64,000 nucleotides of DNA from Blautia argi (GCF_003287895.1 NZ_CP030280.1:3041501-3105500); one strand, 5' to 3'. Shown: positions 17,858 through 28,374, numbered from the stretch's first letter. Notes: generated from the sequence alone by a model not told the origin. A program made the numbers and translations.

Positions 17858-19823
17858 TTACTTTCTGTTTATCCAGACCTGCATTTCTCCCAGCCCCCTG
17901 TTGTTCCACAGGAAATAAGGCACTGCTTTAATATCCACCGGTTCTTCCTCTATAGCACAGAGCGCATATAATTCTTCACCCTCTGTTCCGTTTTTCCTCT
18001 GAATACCTTTTCCTTCCAGCACCACGCAGGTTCCCAGTTCATCACTTTCCTTTTCTGTAAGTCCTTTTTGAATATCTACAGAAAGCTCGGACAGGTATTT
18101 CCCATTGTCTGCTTCCTCAATGCAATATACCAGCGGTCCCCTGATAATTGCCACTTTTCCTGCATTGTAATGCACTCTCCGATTGGACTGTACAAATCTG
18201 GGTTCCATATCCAACTCCACTTCCAGAACAACTCCGTCTTTGAAATTTCTTTCTATATAAATATATCCATTGTCCTGTATAACTGCCTCTGTTTCCTGTC
18301 CGTCTGTCTTTAACGTCCATGTCTTACTCCATGCAGGGATACGGATTGCCAGAGTAAGCGGTTTTTCCGTATCGGAAGATGCCTGGAAGCAAACAGTTCC
18401 TCTCCACGGATATTCTGTGGTCTGAACAATCTTTAAAGTACCGCTTTCCAGCTGTATCTTTGCTTCGCTTCCCATAAACAGATGGGCATAAACCGTATCT
18501 TCTTCTGCTGTGTAGAGATATTCCCACAAATCCGGCAAGGTTCTAGCAATGTTGGGAGGACAGCAGGCACAGGCAAACCATTTCTGCCGTTCCGGCTTCA
18601 CATGAAATCTCTCCGGATTTCCCAGGCAGGTTTCCGGTACCACCTGCAGTGGATTTACATAAAAGAAACGGTTTCCTTCCCGGTTCATACCTCCCAGTAC
18701 AGTATTATATAACGCCTGCTCCATCGTATCTGCATAGGAACGGTTTACCTCTGCCTTTAACATTCTCTGGGCAAAAAACAGTAGTCCGATAGACGCACAG
18801 GTTTCTGAGTAATTGGTATCATTGGGCAAATCGTATGGTACGGTAAATGCCTCACCGGAATGTGTGGAGCCAATTCCCCCAGTAATGTACATCTGCTTCT
18901 TTACAATATTATCCCAAAGGGTTTTGCATGCCTGCAAAAGCTCCTTCTCCCTGGTTCTGGCGGCAATATCAGCCATGGCAGTATACATATAAACAGCCCT
19001 TACGGCATGTCCTGTGGGTTCTTCCTGCTGACGCACCGGCGAATGGAACTGATTATACGTTTTGTAGGAAAACTGATTATAAGTAATATTAGGTTCCTTC
19101 TGCACAGCCTTGTTCCAGAAAGAAATTTTTCCTCTCTGCTCAAACTCCTGCTCAAAGAACTCGTCCGTTCCTCTCCGGTTGATAAAATATTCTGCAAGTT
19201 CCAAATATTTCTGAGTTCCTGTAACATCATACAGTTTTATCAGAGCCAGTTCAATCTCCTGATGTCCCGGATATCCGTGATTTTTTCCTTCCTCTTCTCC
19301 AAAGGTGCGGCAAAGGCAGTCTGGCCAGTCTGGCAGGCAATATCCAGAATTTTTTTCTTTCCGGTCCCTGAAAATAACGCACAGCGCTTTCAATAAAATG
19401 TCCTGCACAGTAAAGTTCGTGACATTCCAGCAGGTCTGTCCACTTTTTGTCCGGCTCTTCAATGGAAAAATAGGTGTTCAGGTATCCGTCCTCTTCCTGG
19501 GCTGCCTCAATAATATCAATCACACTGTCTGCTTTTGCTTCCAGCTCCTCGTCCCTCTCCAAGAGCAGAACGTTGCCAACTGCCTCCAGCCATTTGTACA
19601 CATCGCTGTCCTGGAAAACCTGACCGTAAAAATGTCCTTCCATCTGGTGTGCCGCAATACGAAAATTATCAATGGCATGGCTGGGCTCTGAATCCGGCAC
19701 ACGGTCGTTTAAAATTTCCCATTGATAGGGAATCACCTTTTCTTTTATCAGCTTTACATAAGAATTCCAGAAAGAACTGTTCACCTTACATTCTTCCTGT
19801 TTTAATAAGCGATACTTCTCCAT
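17858..19823 (-). pseudogene. GH127 beta-L-arabinofuranosidase-like, frameshifted
   Basis: Glycoside hydrolase of the DUF1680/GH127 family. The N-terminal part (from ATG 19823) reads normally to GHFIESAVRYFQG. The C-terminal part resumes in another frame at DCLCRTFGEEEGKNHGYPG. The active-site blocks are intact: GGIGSTHSGEAF with the metal-site Glu, NYSETCAS, and the Cys cluster FACACCPPN with the catalytic Cys. Between about 19330 and 19372 I need three small indels to recover the family pattern TGKKKILDIACRLADCLC: one base missing near CAGGGACC and one extra C in each of two CCAGACTG copies. The net shift is +1. Repaired length is about 655 residues, normal. No signal peptide, so it acts in the cytoplasm. 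Sequence error or true decay are both possible. Confidence 0.82.
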
Positions 19824-19835
19824 ACTCCGTTTCCT

Positions 19836-22094
19836 CTATGCTTCCTCTGCAAGGATATTCAGATTTTCTTTGCCCAGAAGTTTGCAGGATATATTTCCTT
19901 TTCTTCCTTCTGTACATACCGTCACAGTTTCTCCTTTTCTCACCGCTTTCACAGTAAGTACCGCATTCCCCTGTAAATCAGTAACCACGGTTTCTGCTTC
20001 TTTTCCGTCTTCCATATTCACAAGGTAAAGGGTTACTCCCTCTGTATAATCATAGTCCGGTCTGTCACTGTTGCTTCCCACTGCCAGAATGGTATTCGGT
20101 CTTACTAATAAAGGCATATGGAAATAATCATAGGTTTCCTTCTGCCATTTTCCGCCCTCTACATTCTCTCCGGTAAGCAGGTTATACCAGATTCCCTCCG
20201 GCACATAATATTCCACTTCCCCGGATTCCTTAAAGATTGGCGCCACCAGCAGGGATTCTCCCAGCATGTACTGCTTATCCAATGTTTCACAGGCTCTGTC
20301 CTCCGGGAATTCCACAAACATAGGCCGCATCATCGGGGTTCCCTCTTCATGGGCAAGCACTGCCTGACGGTACAGATACGGCATCAGGCTGCATTTCAGC
20401 TTCACAAACTTCCGCAGTACCGCGCAGGCTTCCTCATCAAACAGCCATGGCACACGGTAAGAAGTAGAGCCGTGCAGACGGCTGTGAGAGCTCAATAACC
20501 CAAACTGGCACCATCTCTTGTAAATATCTGCAGGAGCTGTATTCTCAAATCCACTGATGTCATGGCTCCAGAAGCCAAAGCCTCCGCAGGCAAGAGAAAG
20601 TCCGCTTCGCAGGGTTTCCGCCATGGACGGGTAGCTGGCTGAACAGTCGCCGCCCCAATGTGCCGGGAACTGCTGTCCCCCTACAGTTGCAGAACGGGCA
20701 AACAACACGGCCTCCCCTTCTCCCCTCTCCTGTTCCAACAGTTCAAAGACTGCCTTATTATACAGGAAGGTATAGTAATTATGCATTTTCACCGGGTCAG
20801 AGCCGTCATGGTAAGCAATGTCTTTTACCGGGATTCTCTCCCCAAAGTCTGTCTTGAAGCAATCCACACCCATATCCAGCAAGGTCTTTAGCTTGCCCTG
20901 ATACCATTTCACAGCTTCCGGGTTGGTAAAGTCCACAAGACCCATGCCCGCCTGCCACATATCTGTCTGCCATACGTCGCCGTTTGCCTTTTTCACCAGG
21001 TAGCCATGCTCCATGCCCTCTGCAAACAGCGGGGATTTCTGTCCAATGTAAGGGTTAATCCACACACAAATCTTCAGTCCCCGGTCATGGTAACGCTTCA
21101 GCATGCCCTCCGGGTCCGGGAAGGTATTGGGATCCCAGGTAAAGTTGCACCACTCAAAGCCTTCCATCCAGAAGCAGTCAAAATGGAACACATGAAGGGG
21201 AATATCACGGTCCGCCATGCCCTGGATAAAGCTGCTTGTGGTTGCCTCATCGTAATTGGTAGTAAAGGAAGTAGTGAGCCAGAGTCCAAAAGACCAGGCA
21301 GGGGGCAGCGCCGGTTTTCCGGTAAGCTCTGTATATTTCTGAATGGTTCCCTTAGGGGTCTGCCCGTTAATCACATAGTAATCCAGACGTTCACCCTCCA
21401 CGGAAAACTGGATTCGCTCTACCTTCTCGCTGGCAATCTCATAGGAGGCATCTCCCTCATTATCCAGCAACACTCCGTATCCCTTGTTTGTAATATAGAA
21501 AGGAATGTTCTTATAGGAAATCTCACTGGCAGTACCGCCGTCCTCATTCCACATCTCTACCACCTGGCCGTTTTTTACAAACGGGGTAAACCGTTCCCCA
21601 AGGCCGTAAATATACTCGTCCACATCAATGGCAAGGGCGTCTACGGTGTATGTTCTGCCGGTTTCATTATTTAAAATGTTTGCCATATTTCGGAAACCGG
21701 TGTTGGTCAGCTCCCGCTCCCCGTCCAGGAAACGGATTCCCCAGGAATTGGGACGCTTGTCCACCACGGCCTTTGTATGCCCGGTCTGATAAGTAAGGAA
21801 TTCTTCTGTTTCTTCGATTGTCACATGAGGGCTGGTGCAGCGAACCTCCGCAAAAGGACCTTTATAAGCAGTTCCTTCAAAATGCACCACAGATACCTTA
21901 ATGACGTCTTCCATGGGGCTGGAAAGCCGTATAGTGAGCATGCCCAGGTTCAGAATATCCCCCCTGCTGCCGATGTGCTTTGCCGGGGCGTAAATAGTCA
22001 GCTCATCGCCATTTCTCCTGCTGTCTGCATACTCCACTGCATAAAGAGGGGTCATTTCTTTTTTCACACTCCAGTAACCGTCTGTAAATTTCAT
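19836..22094 (-). CDS. yicI: GH31 alpha-xylosidase, YicI-like
   Basis: Releases alpha-linked xylose, as found at the non-reducing end of xyloglucan oligosaccharides (isoprimeverose units). It has 752 residues, close to E. coli YicI. The N-terminal beta-sandwich begins KFTDGYWSVKKEMTPLYAVE. The catalytic barrel carries FHFDCFWMEGFEWCNF and GLKICVWINPYIGQKSPLF. The nucleophile Asp is in DCFKTDFGERIP, with ARSATVGGQQFPAHWGGDC (acid/base Asp) and FGFWSHDISGFENTAPADIY following. These blocks match the YicI branch far better than alpha-glucosidases. No signal peptide. It lies between GH3 and GH127 genes with short spacers, as part of one operon. Confidence 0.92.
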   Translation of the reverse strand: MKFTDGYWSVKKEMTPLYAVEYADSRRNGDELTIYAPAKHIGSRGDILNLGMLTIRLSSPMEDVIKVSVVHFEGTAYKGPFAEVRCTSPHVTIEETEEFLTYQTGHTKAVVDKRPNSWGIRFLDGERELTNTGFRNMANILNNETGRTYTVDALAIDVDEYIYGLGERFTPFVKNGQVVEMWNEDGGTASEISYKNIPFYITNKGYGVLLDNEGDASYEIASEKVERIQFSVEGERLDYYVINGQTPKGTIQKYTELTGKPALPPAWSFGLWLTTSFTTNYDEATTSSFIQGMADRDIPLHVFHFDCFWMEGFEWCNFTWDPNTFPDPEGMLKRYHDRGLKICVWINPYIGQKSPLFAEGMEHGYLVKKANGDVWQTDMWQAGMGLVDFTNPEAVKWYQGKLKTLLDMGVDCFKTDFGERIPVKDIAYHDGSDPVKMHNYYTFLYNKAVFELLEQERGEGEAVLFARSATVGGQQFPAHWGGDCSASYPSMAETLRSGLSLACGGFGFWSHDISGFENTAPADIYKRWCQFGLLSSHSRLHGSTSYRVPWLFDEEACAVLRKFVKLKCSLMPYLYRQAVLAHEEGTPMMRPMFVEFPEDRACETLDKQYMLGESLLVAPIFKESGEVEYYVPEGIWYNLLTGENVEGGKWQKETYDYFHMPLLVRPNTILAVGSNSDRPDYDYTEGVTLYLVNMEDGKEAETVVTDLQGNAVLTVKAVRKGETVTVCTEGRKGNISCKLLGKENLNILAEEA

Positions 22095-22126
22095 AAGTTT
22101 GTTCTCCCTTCTGCTGCTTCCAAATC

Positions 22127-24337
22127 TTATTTCAAATAAATCTTCACTCTGTTTTCTGTTCTGCTGTCAGCGCCAATACGAACCGTAAAAGTCCCCGGTT
22201 CTGCAGCAAATTTCATATCTGCCCTGTAGAAACGCAGCATACTCTCCTCAATGGTAAAGCACACTTTTTTCTCTTCCCCGGGTTTCAGGGTTACCTTCTG
22301 GAATCCTTTTAATTCCCGCAGAGGTCTTGCCACACTTCCGCATTCATCTGTGATATAAAGCTGAACGGTTTCTGTTCCTTCCCTGTTTCCTGTATTTTTT
22401 ACCGTTGTCCAGACCTGCACACTCTCTCCTGCGGAAAATTCCTGCTTATCTGCCTGCACCTCTCCGTAAGAATACTCTGTATAGCTCAATCCATATCCAA
22501 AGGGATATAACGGCTGATTAGGCATGTCTGTATAGCGTGATAAGAAACGGTTTTCTATCTGCTCTCCGTCCTCCACATGACGTCCGGTGGGGAATTCTCC
22601 GTAAAAGACCGGTACCTGAGAAACGCACCACGGCAGGGACATGGCAAGTCTTGCCTGGGGATTTCTGTCCCCATAAAGGATATCTGCAATGGCATGACCG
22701 CCCTCTGTTCCGGGGAACCATGCATACACAATCGCCTTTGCATGTTCTTTGATTTCTCTGATATCCAACGGACGACCTGCCAGCACTACCACTGCCAGAT
22801 TGGGATTTGCCTGTGCAACCGCTCTTAAAAGTTTTTTCTGCACTTCAGGAATGGTAATATCTCCCCGGCTTCCGCCTTCTCCGGACTGCAGACAAGATTC
22901 ACCCAGAAACAGCACTGCTTTTTCGCATTTTGCCGCTTCTTCTGCTGCCTCCTGAATCATCTTTTCTGTATCTTCTTCACTGTCTTCATTTGTCATGTTA
23001 AACCGGAATCCATACACAGTCTGTCCGGGATTTAAAATGCCGCAGCCCTTTGCGAAAACTCCATTTTCTGTTTTTTCCTCTAAGGCCTCCCGACAGGTGA
23101 CTGTATCCTCCGGATTTGCGAAGAAAGACCAGGCACCCAGCATACGTTTTTCCTCTGCATAAGGACCGATAAACGCCACTTTTTCTTCTTTTTTCAGAGG
23201 CAGAAAATGGTCTTTATTTTCCAGCAGCACCATGGTGTCAGCTGCAACTTTTCTGGCTGCTTCTCTGTTTTCTTCTGTGAGAATATTTTTTTCTTCACTG
23301 TCTGTTCCGGCACTTCTATACGGGTTTTCAAACAGTCCCATTTTATTCTTTAATTCCAAAACTCGAAGCACTGCTGTATCAATGCTATCCTCGGAAATCG
23401 TTCCTTCCTGTACCAGATTTTCCAGCTGTGACATGTAACAGCCGCTCATCATATCCATATCTGTTCCCGCCTGGATTGCCTGTCTGGCAGCTTCTTTTTT
23501 GCCTTCTGCCACACCATTGGTAATCAGCTCTCCTATAGCATTCCAGTCAGAAATCAAAACGCCCTGAAAGCCCATTTCTTCTCTCAAAACATCTTTCATC
23601 AGCCACTGATTTGCTGTGGCAGGAATCCTGTCTAAGGTATTAAAAGAGGTCATAACCATTGCGCTTCCTGCGTCAATGGCTGCCTGATAAGAGGGAAGAT
23701 AATCCTCTCTTAAGGTTCTCTCTGACAGTTCCACGGTGTTGTACTCCCGCCCTGCCGTAGGTGCGCCGTATGCTGCAAAATGCTTGGTACACGCACCTAA
23801 ATGACTGTCATAATCTGCTGCTTCCCCCTGGATTCCCTGCACCATGGCAGCCGCCATCTGTGCATTCAGATACGGGTCCTCTCCCGTAGACTCCATAACT
23901 CTGCCCCATCTGGCATCGCGAACCAAATCCACCATGGGCGCAAAGGTCACATGCAGACCTGCAGCCGCGGATTCCTTTGCCATAACATCTCCCACTTCCT
24001 TTGCCTCTTTTGGCTCAAAAGAACAGCCAAGAGCAAGAGGAATGGGAAATACGGTGCGGTATCCATTGATAATATCTGCCATAAATAAAACCGGAATGTG
24101 ATGAGGCTGTTTTTCCATACACTTTTTCTGCAGCTTTTCAATCTGCTCTGCGCCTACCACACCCAAAATACTCCCTGCATAAGGAAAATCTTCCGCAGAA
24201 AATCCAAGCTCTGTTTCCGCGCCGGTCACCGGGCCTTCCTCTTCGCTGAAGCAGCTAGCGTCCAACTGGGTCAGCTGTCCTATTTTTTCTTTTAAACTCA
24301 TATCTGAAAGCAATGCTTTTAAGTCTTTTTCTGTCAT
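22127..24337 (-). CDS. bglX: GH3 beta-glucosidase, BglX-like
   Basis: Exo-acting beta-glucosidase (possibly also beta-xylosidase). I choose ATG 24337 with SD GGAGG 9 bp upstream, giving MTEKDLKALLSDMSLKEKIG and 736 residues. The GH3 N-terminal domain has PMVDLVRDARWGRVMESTGEDP, TKHFAAYGA and REYNTVELSERTLREDYLP. The nucleophile Asp is in VLISDWNAIG. The C-terminal domain has LFLGESCLQSGEGGSRGDI, and a fibronectin-III-like domain ends the protein (GLSYTEYSYGE onward). No signal peptide, unlike E. coli BglX, so it is cytoplasmic. It probably trims glucose from cello- or xylogluco-oligosaccharides imported by the upstream ABC system. Confidence 0.92.
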   Translation of the reverse strand: MTEKDLKALLSDMSLKEKIGQLTQLDASCFSEEEGPVTGAETELGFSAEDFPYAGSILGVVGAEQIEKLQKKCMEKQPHHIPVLFMADIINGYRTVFPIPLALGCSFEPKEAKEVGDVMAKESAAAGLHVTFAPMVDLVRDARWGRVMESTGEDPYLNAQMAAAMVQGIQGEAADYDSHLGACTKHFAAYGAPTAGREYNTVELSERTLREDYLPSYQAAIDAGSAMVMTSFNTLDRIPATANQWLMKDVLREEMGFQGVLISDWNAIGELITNGVAEGKKEAARQAIQAGTDMDMMSGCYMSQLENLVQEGTISEDSIDTAVLRVLELKNKMGLFENPYRSAGTDSEEKNILTEENREAARKVAADTMVLLENKDHFLPLKKEEKVAFIGPYAEEKRMLGAWSFFANPEDTVTCREALEEKTENGVFAKGCGILNPGQTVYGFRFNMTNEDSEEDTEKMIQEAAEEAAKCEKAVLFLGESCLQSGEGGSRGDITIPEVQKKLLRAVAQANPNLAVVVLAGRPLDIREIKEHAKAIVYAWFPGTEGGHAIADILYGDRNPQARLAMSLPWCVSQVPVFYGEFPTGRHVEDGEQIENRFLSRYTDMPNQPLYPFGYGLSYTEYSYGEVQADKQEFSAGESVQVWTTVKNTGNREGTETVQLYITDECGSVARPLRELKGFQKVTLKPGEEKKVCFTIEESMLRFYRADMKFAAEPGTFTVRIGADSRTENRVKIYLK

Positions 24338-24367
24338 ATGTCCATTCCTCCGTTTTCTCAAAAGCAA

Positions 24368-24404
24368 AGGGACAGGAAGGTATCTGTTACCACCCTCCTG
24401 CCCT
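24368..24404 (-). other. intercistronic stem-loop between GH36 and GH3
   Basis: On the minus strand AGGGCAGGAGGGTGGTA pairs imperfectly with TACCTTCCTGTCCCT around a short loop. There is no T-tract, so it is more likely an mRNA stability or processing element than a terminator. Confidence 0.45.
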
Positions 24405-24408
24405 TATT

Positions 24409-26532
24409 TTAATTTTCTTCACATAACTTTATTTCATAAAATCTTGCCATATTTTCTCTTTCAAAGTTCACGCTCAGGCTTCCTGCTCCCGGATTCCATT
24501 CATATGCACTTTCACTGAAAGAAGGATATTTACAGATAACCTCTGCATTTTTTCCCCTTCCGTTGGGAATTGGTATCGAAATACATGGTGTGTTTCCACT
24601 TCTCCTCCACACAGAAAGATATATTTTTTCCTCTGTCCGAAGTCCCAGAGCTACCCACTCATCATCAAAATCAGATAAGCCCAAAGGCCAGAAGGGAAGC
24701 GCATTTTTAATATCCCCTCGTATGGATTTGTAGCAATCCAGTCCTTCTTTAACCAGCGTTTTTTCATCATCGGAAATTTTATCCAGACGTCCGCTTTGAT
24801 GGATTCTCAAAAGCATGGCGTTTACCATATTGAACACCGTGGCTTCTCTGTCCCCGTCCGGCAATGGATAAGACCAGACAGCGCTCTGTTCCGGAGTCAG
24901 TCCGCTGGGTGAATTGGCCGCAATAGTTGCATAATACCGATAGTCTTCCTCATCTGAGGTAGACTGTATGCTGTATCTGGAAAGCATGGCATAGTCGATT
25001 CGCAGCCCTCCGCTGGAACAATTTTCAATCACCAGTTCCGGATATTTTTCAAACAGACTGTCCAGCCATTTCAGATAAGCCCGCTCATGCTCCAGCATGC
25101 CCTCTCCCGGGCTGTCTGCAAGATACTCTGTTCCGATTCCGGGTTCTATGTTGTAATCCATTTTGATATATCCGATTCCGTATTCCTGAATCAGACGGTC
25201 TACCACAGAAGTCATATATTCCCGTACCTCAGGATTTCTGTAATCCAACTGATAACGGCTTCTGTCATAAATGCGCTTTCCGTGTCTTACAAAAAACCAG
25301 GTATCCGGCAATTTCTTTGCCAGTTCGCAGTTGATTCCCATAACCTCAGGCTCCAGCCAGATACCGGGAATCATGCCTTTGGAACGGATATAATCCGTAA
25401 CCTCTCTCAGACCATTAGGGAAACGCTCTCTGCTTTCCTTCCACTCACCAACTGCGTCCCACCAAAAGCCTTTTGCATACCAACCTGCATCAATGCAGAA
25501 ATATTCACAGCCGGCCTTTGCCGCTTCATCGACTAATGGAATTTCCTTTTCTGTTGTAGGGTCTGCAAACAGACAGTTCATATAGTCGTTAAAAATAATC
25601 TTACAGGTTTCATTATCCTGATTTTTCCTGCGGATTCTTCTGCGGTACTTTGTCAGTTCAGCTATAGAACTGTCAAATCCGCCTAAAGATACTCCTACTG
25701 CCGCCGGCACGGTTGTAAAGCTTTCCCCTGGTTTCAGGTTTTTGAACCAATGGGAATACAGCTCGTTTGGACCTCCAAGCGCCAGATACAGATGTCCGTT
25801 CTGGTCGCCGATTTCCCAATGCCAGGAACCATTCTGTTCTATCTGCCAGTACAAAGAGGAACCTGTTTCCTGATTTTCCAGATAAGCCATGGGAAGAAAT
25901 TCTTTGGAAGACCAGTTTCCCGTATTGCTCACATGGAAATGATTGGAAGATCGCTGAATCTCTTTTGGCTGAACCAAATCCATACCTAAATCCTTTAAAG
26001 TATAGTCCTTCCAGTTCATTTCTCTCTGCCAGCCATTGTGAGGCAGCTTCAAAAGCAGTTTTTCGTCCTGTCTTTTCACACCTTCTTTTTCAATTCCCAT
26101 ATAATTAAAGGTGGAAATGTAATCCAGGGTCTGCATTTCCTGCCCCCGGTTTTCTACCCTGTGTTCCATTCGGACAATGGGGATACCATCGTAAAACTGC
26201 CAGACAGATTCCACCTGCATGTCCGTTTCTTCATCTGTAGTAAGAAATTTTAAAACACGTCCTTTTTCATTTCTCTCATCTGTGTGAGATACATATTTCA
26301 TGCGGAATCCATGAGAAGTTACAATATACTTATTCCCATGTCTTTCGTGAGGGCGGTCAAACCCATAAAGATTCATTTCGATAAAATTGAATCCTGCTTC
26401 TTTCATGGCCTGGGTTATTTTTTCTTTCTGAAACGGAAGTGCAGAAAAATGAAGCAATTTAAAACTTCTGTCCTCTTCGATTTCAAATACAATATGTATA
26501 CCGTTTTCTTCTATTACGATTTGTTTTTCCAT
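24409..26532 (-). CDS. GH36 alpha-galactosidase
   Basis: Removes alpha-1,6-linked galactose, for example from galactomannan side chains or raffinose-type sugars. It has 707 residues with no signal peptide. The N-terminal beta-supersandwich runs to about residue 300. The barrel then shows NDYMNCLFADPTTEKEIPLV, GCEYFCIDAGWY and GMIPGIWLEPEVMG. The nucleophile Asp is in GIGYIKMDYN, with IENCSSGGLRIDY following and the acid/base Asp in STSDEEDYRYY. All catalytic parts are present. The start lies 5 bp after the repaired stop of the permease gene, with AAAGG as SD. Its place between importer and beta-glucosidase suggests side-chain removal from imported galactoglucomannan or similar oligosaccharides. 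Confidence 0.93.
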   Translation of the reverse strand: MEKQIVIEENGIHIVFEIEEDRSFKLLHFSALPFQKEKITQAMKEAGFNFIEMNLYGFDRPHERHGNKYIVTSHGFRMKYVSHTDERNEKGRVLKFLTTDEETDMQVESVWQFYDGIPIVRMEHRVENRGQEMQTLDYISTFNYMGIEKEGVKRQDEKLLLKLPHNGWQREMNWKDYTLKDLGMDLVQPKEIQRSSNHFHVSNTGNWSSKEFLPMAYLENQETGSSLYWQIEQNGSWHWEIGDQNGHLYLALGGPNELYSHWFKNLKPGESFTTVPAAVGVSLGGFDSSIAELTKYRRRIRRKNQDNETCKIIFNDYMNCLFADPTTEKEIPLVDEAAKAGCEYFCIDAGWYAKGFWWDAVGEWKESRERFPNGLREVTDYIRSKGMIPGIWLEPEVMGINCELAKKLPDTWFFVRHGKRIYDRSRYQLDYRNPEVREYMTSVVDRLIQEYGIGYIKMDYNIEPGIGTEYLADSPGEGMLEHERAYLKWLDSLFEKYPELVIENCSSGGLRIDYAMLSRYSIQSTSDEEDYRYYATIAANSPSGLTPEQSAVWSYPLPDGDREATVFNMVNAMLLRIHQSGRLDKISDDEKTLVKEGLDCYKSIRGDIKNALPFWPLGLSDFDDEWVALGLRTEEKIYLSVWRRSGNTPCISIPIPNGRGKNAEVICKYPSFSESAYEWNPGAGSLSVNFERENMARFYEIKLCEEN

Positions 26533-26536
26533 TTCT

Positions 26537-27408
26537 TTAACCTTTCACTGCACCTGCAACCATTCCCTTAATAATGTGTTTACTGAATGCAAAAATATAA
26601 AATAACAATGGGCGCCATGGTAATCAGCATAGCTGCCATAATCTTCGGATAGTCGGAAGAGAACTGTCCTGTAAACTGTGTCATGGCAAGAGGTACGGTC
26701 TGCAAAGCAGTATCCTTAATCAGTACCAAAGCAAAGGAAAATTCATTCCAGCAGCTAAAGGTCTGAAGGATTGCAACTGTAATCATAATAGGCTTACAGA
26801 TAGGCATAATGACCTTAAACAGAGTTCCTGAAAAAGAACAGCCGTCAATAGCTGCCGCCTCTTCAAGTGCTGTAGGAACTTCTTTAATAAATCCCTGACA
26901 CAGGAATACCGATATCGGCAATCCAAACGCCACATAAGGAATAATCAGGGTGAACCACTGATTTGAAAGTCCTGTCTTATTAAACACTACATAAATAGGT
27001 ACTAACAGAGAATGTACCGGAATCAGCATTCCCATTAAAAGCATTACCCAGATAATTTTATTTCCTTTGAATTTGATTCTGGCAAGGAAATATCCCACAA
27101 TAAAGCCAAATAATACAATAAAGAACACGGAAATCAAAGTTGTTCTCACACTGTTTAAAATAGAATCACCAATGTGATAATCCGGGTTTGTAAGCACTTT
27201 TACAAAGTTTTCGATTGTGGGATTTTCAGGAAGACTCATAATATTCCTGTTAAATTCTCTCTTTACCTTTAAAGAAGAATATCCCATCCAGATTAACGGA
27301 AAAATACAGGAGAAAGAGAACACCAGCATAAGCAGGTTCAGAACTACTGATTTCACTCCGTTTTCCGATTCTTTTACCTGTTGTCATACCATAACTATTT
27401 CCACGCAT
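26537..27408 (-). pseudogene. sugar ABC transporter permease, MalG type, frameshifted at both ends
   Basis: Membrane subunit of the importer in the hemicellulose operon. The core (VVLNLLMLVFSFSCIFPLIW, EAA loop ALEEAAAIDGCSFSG) is intact. The straight reading starts at GTG 27356 without an SD and stops early at 26580 after ILYFCIQ. Dropping one T from the T5 run (plus-strand A5, 26591-26595) gives YFAFSKHIIKGMVAGAVKG, the standard C terminus, with the stop at 26537 just before GH36. At the other end, ATG 27408 has an SD (AAGGAG). It joins the core if one A is removed from either of two A4 runs between 27366 and 27385. Repaired length is about 289 residues, normal. Confidence 0.8.
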
Positions 27409-27414
27409 GCCTCA

Positions 27415-28302
27415 TCACTCCTTTTCCCTGTTGACCGCTCTCTGGAAGAGCTGCATAAGCCCGATAACCAACATTCCCAGTACAAAAATACCGACAGAAA
27501 TTGCACTTCCGTATCCCATATTCTGCTGCTTAAAGGATACTGAGTAGCCATACATTGCCATAACCATAGAGGCATCTCCGGGACCTCCGGCAGTCATAAC
27601 ATAGATATTGTCAAAGGCTTTCATATTACCGGATACACAGAGTACAATACATACGGCAATGGTGTTTTTAATCATGGGAATTACCACATAAAGCGCCCTC
27701 TGCACTGCACTTGCTCCGTCTAATTCCGCAGATTCCAGTATTTCCTTGTCAATGGCTGAGGTAGCGGAAAGAAGGATAACCATATAATATCCGATAAACT
27801 GCCAGATTAACGGAATTGCTACCAGCGTCATAACAATATCCGGATTGTTCAGCCACACCTGTTTCTTATCTTCCTGTCCGATTAAGTCCAGAAACCAGTT
27901 TAAAATACCTCTTCTGTTGTCATAAATCATGGTCCAGATAAAACCTACGGCAACAGCGGAAACCGTACTTGGGAAAAATCCAAAAGTTCTGTGGATTCCC
28001 TTCATTTTTACAAATCTGGTGCTGATAATCATAACAAAGACAAAAGCAATTCCCACCTGTCCGATGACACAGAGAATAACCAGATAAATATTATGTCCAA
28101 ACGCATTCCAGAAAGTAGAATCTTTCAGTAATGTGATATAGTTTTCAATTCCAATAAAAGTTTTATTCGGTCCGCCTTTCCATTCGAAAAAGCTGTAAAA
28201 TAAAGAAGTCACTAATGGTACAAATACCGCAAAAATATATAATAAAAGCGGAATACACAAATAACCTAAAATGACACGGGTTTTCGGTTTTTTTGATAAC
28301 AT
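27415..28302 (-). CDS. sugar ABC transporter permease, MalF type
   Basis: Partner membrane subunit, 295 residues from ATG 28302 (SD AAGGGGG, 8 bp upstream); an in-frame TTG at 28323 is less likely. It has six membrane segments, the periplasmic-loop motif FIWTMIYDNRRGILNWFLDL and the EAA loop EILESAELDGASAVQRALYV near residue 205. The conserved MTAGGPGDASMVMAMYGYS follows. Its stop overlaps the SD of the next permease gene. The importer has no ATPase gene nearby. Confidence 0.9.
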   Translation of the reverse strand: MLSKKPKTRVILGYLCIPLLLYIFAVFVPLVTSLFYSFFEWKGGPNKTFIGIENYITLLKDSTFWNAFGHNIYLVILCVIGQVGIAFVFVMIISTRFVKMKGIHRTFGFFPSTVSAVAVGFIWTMIYDNRRGILNWFLDLIGQEDKKQVWLNNPDIVMTLVAIPLIWQFIGYYMVILLSATSAIDKEILESAELDGASAVQRALYVVIPMIKNTIAVCIVLCVSGNMKAFDNIYVMTAGGPGDASMVMAMYGYSVSFKQQNMGYGSAISVGIFVLGMLVIGLMQLFQRAVNREKE

Positions 28303-28327
28303 GAATTCTGCCCCCTTTTCCAAGAGA

Positions 28328-28352
28328 AGGGGTGGCTTATGCTGCCGCCCCT
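28328..28352 (-). other. stem-loop between binding-protein and permease genes
   Basis: AGGGG and CCCCT with inner GGC/GCC form a hairpin with a single mismatch in the 72-bp gap. Such hairpins after binding-protein genes often stabilise the upstream mRNA and keep the binding protein in excess. The function is inferred. Confidence 0.45.
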
Positions 28353-28374
28353 CCGGGTTTTATGTCTGTATGTC

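Noticed and set aside
21006..21674. Open frame of 222 codons antisense to the GH31 gene
   Set aside because: Shadow of the YicI-like coding sequence; no SD or motif.
27356..27358. GTG start for the MalG-type permease
   Set aside because: No SD, and the upstream ATG 27408 with SD joins the gene after a one-base repair.
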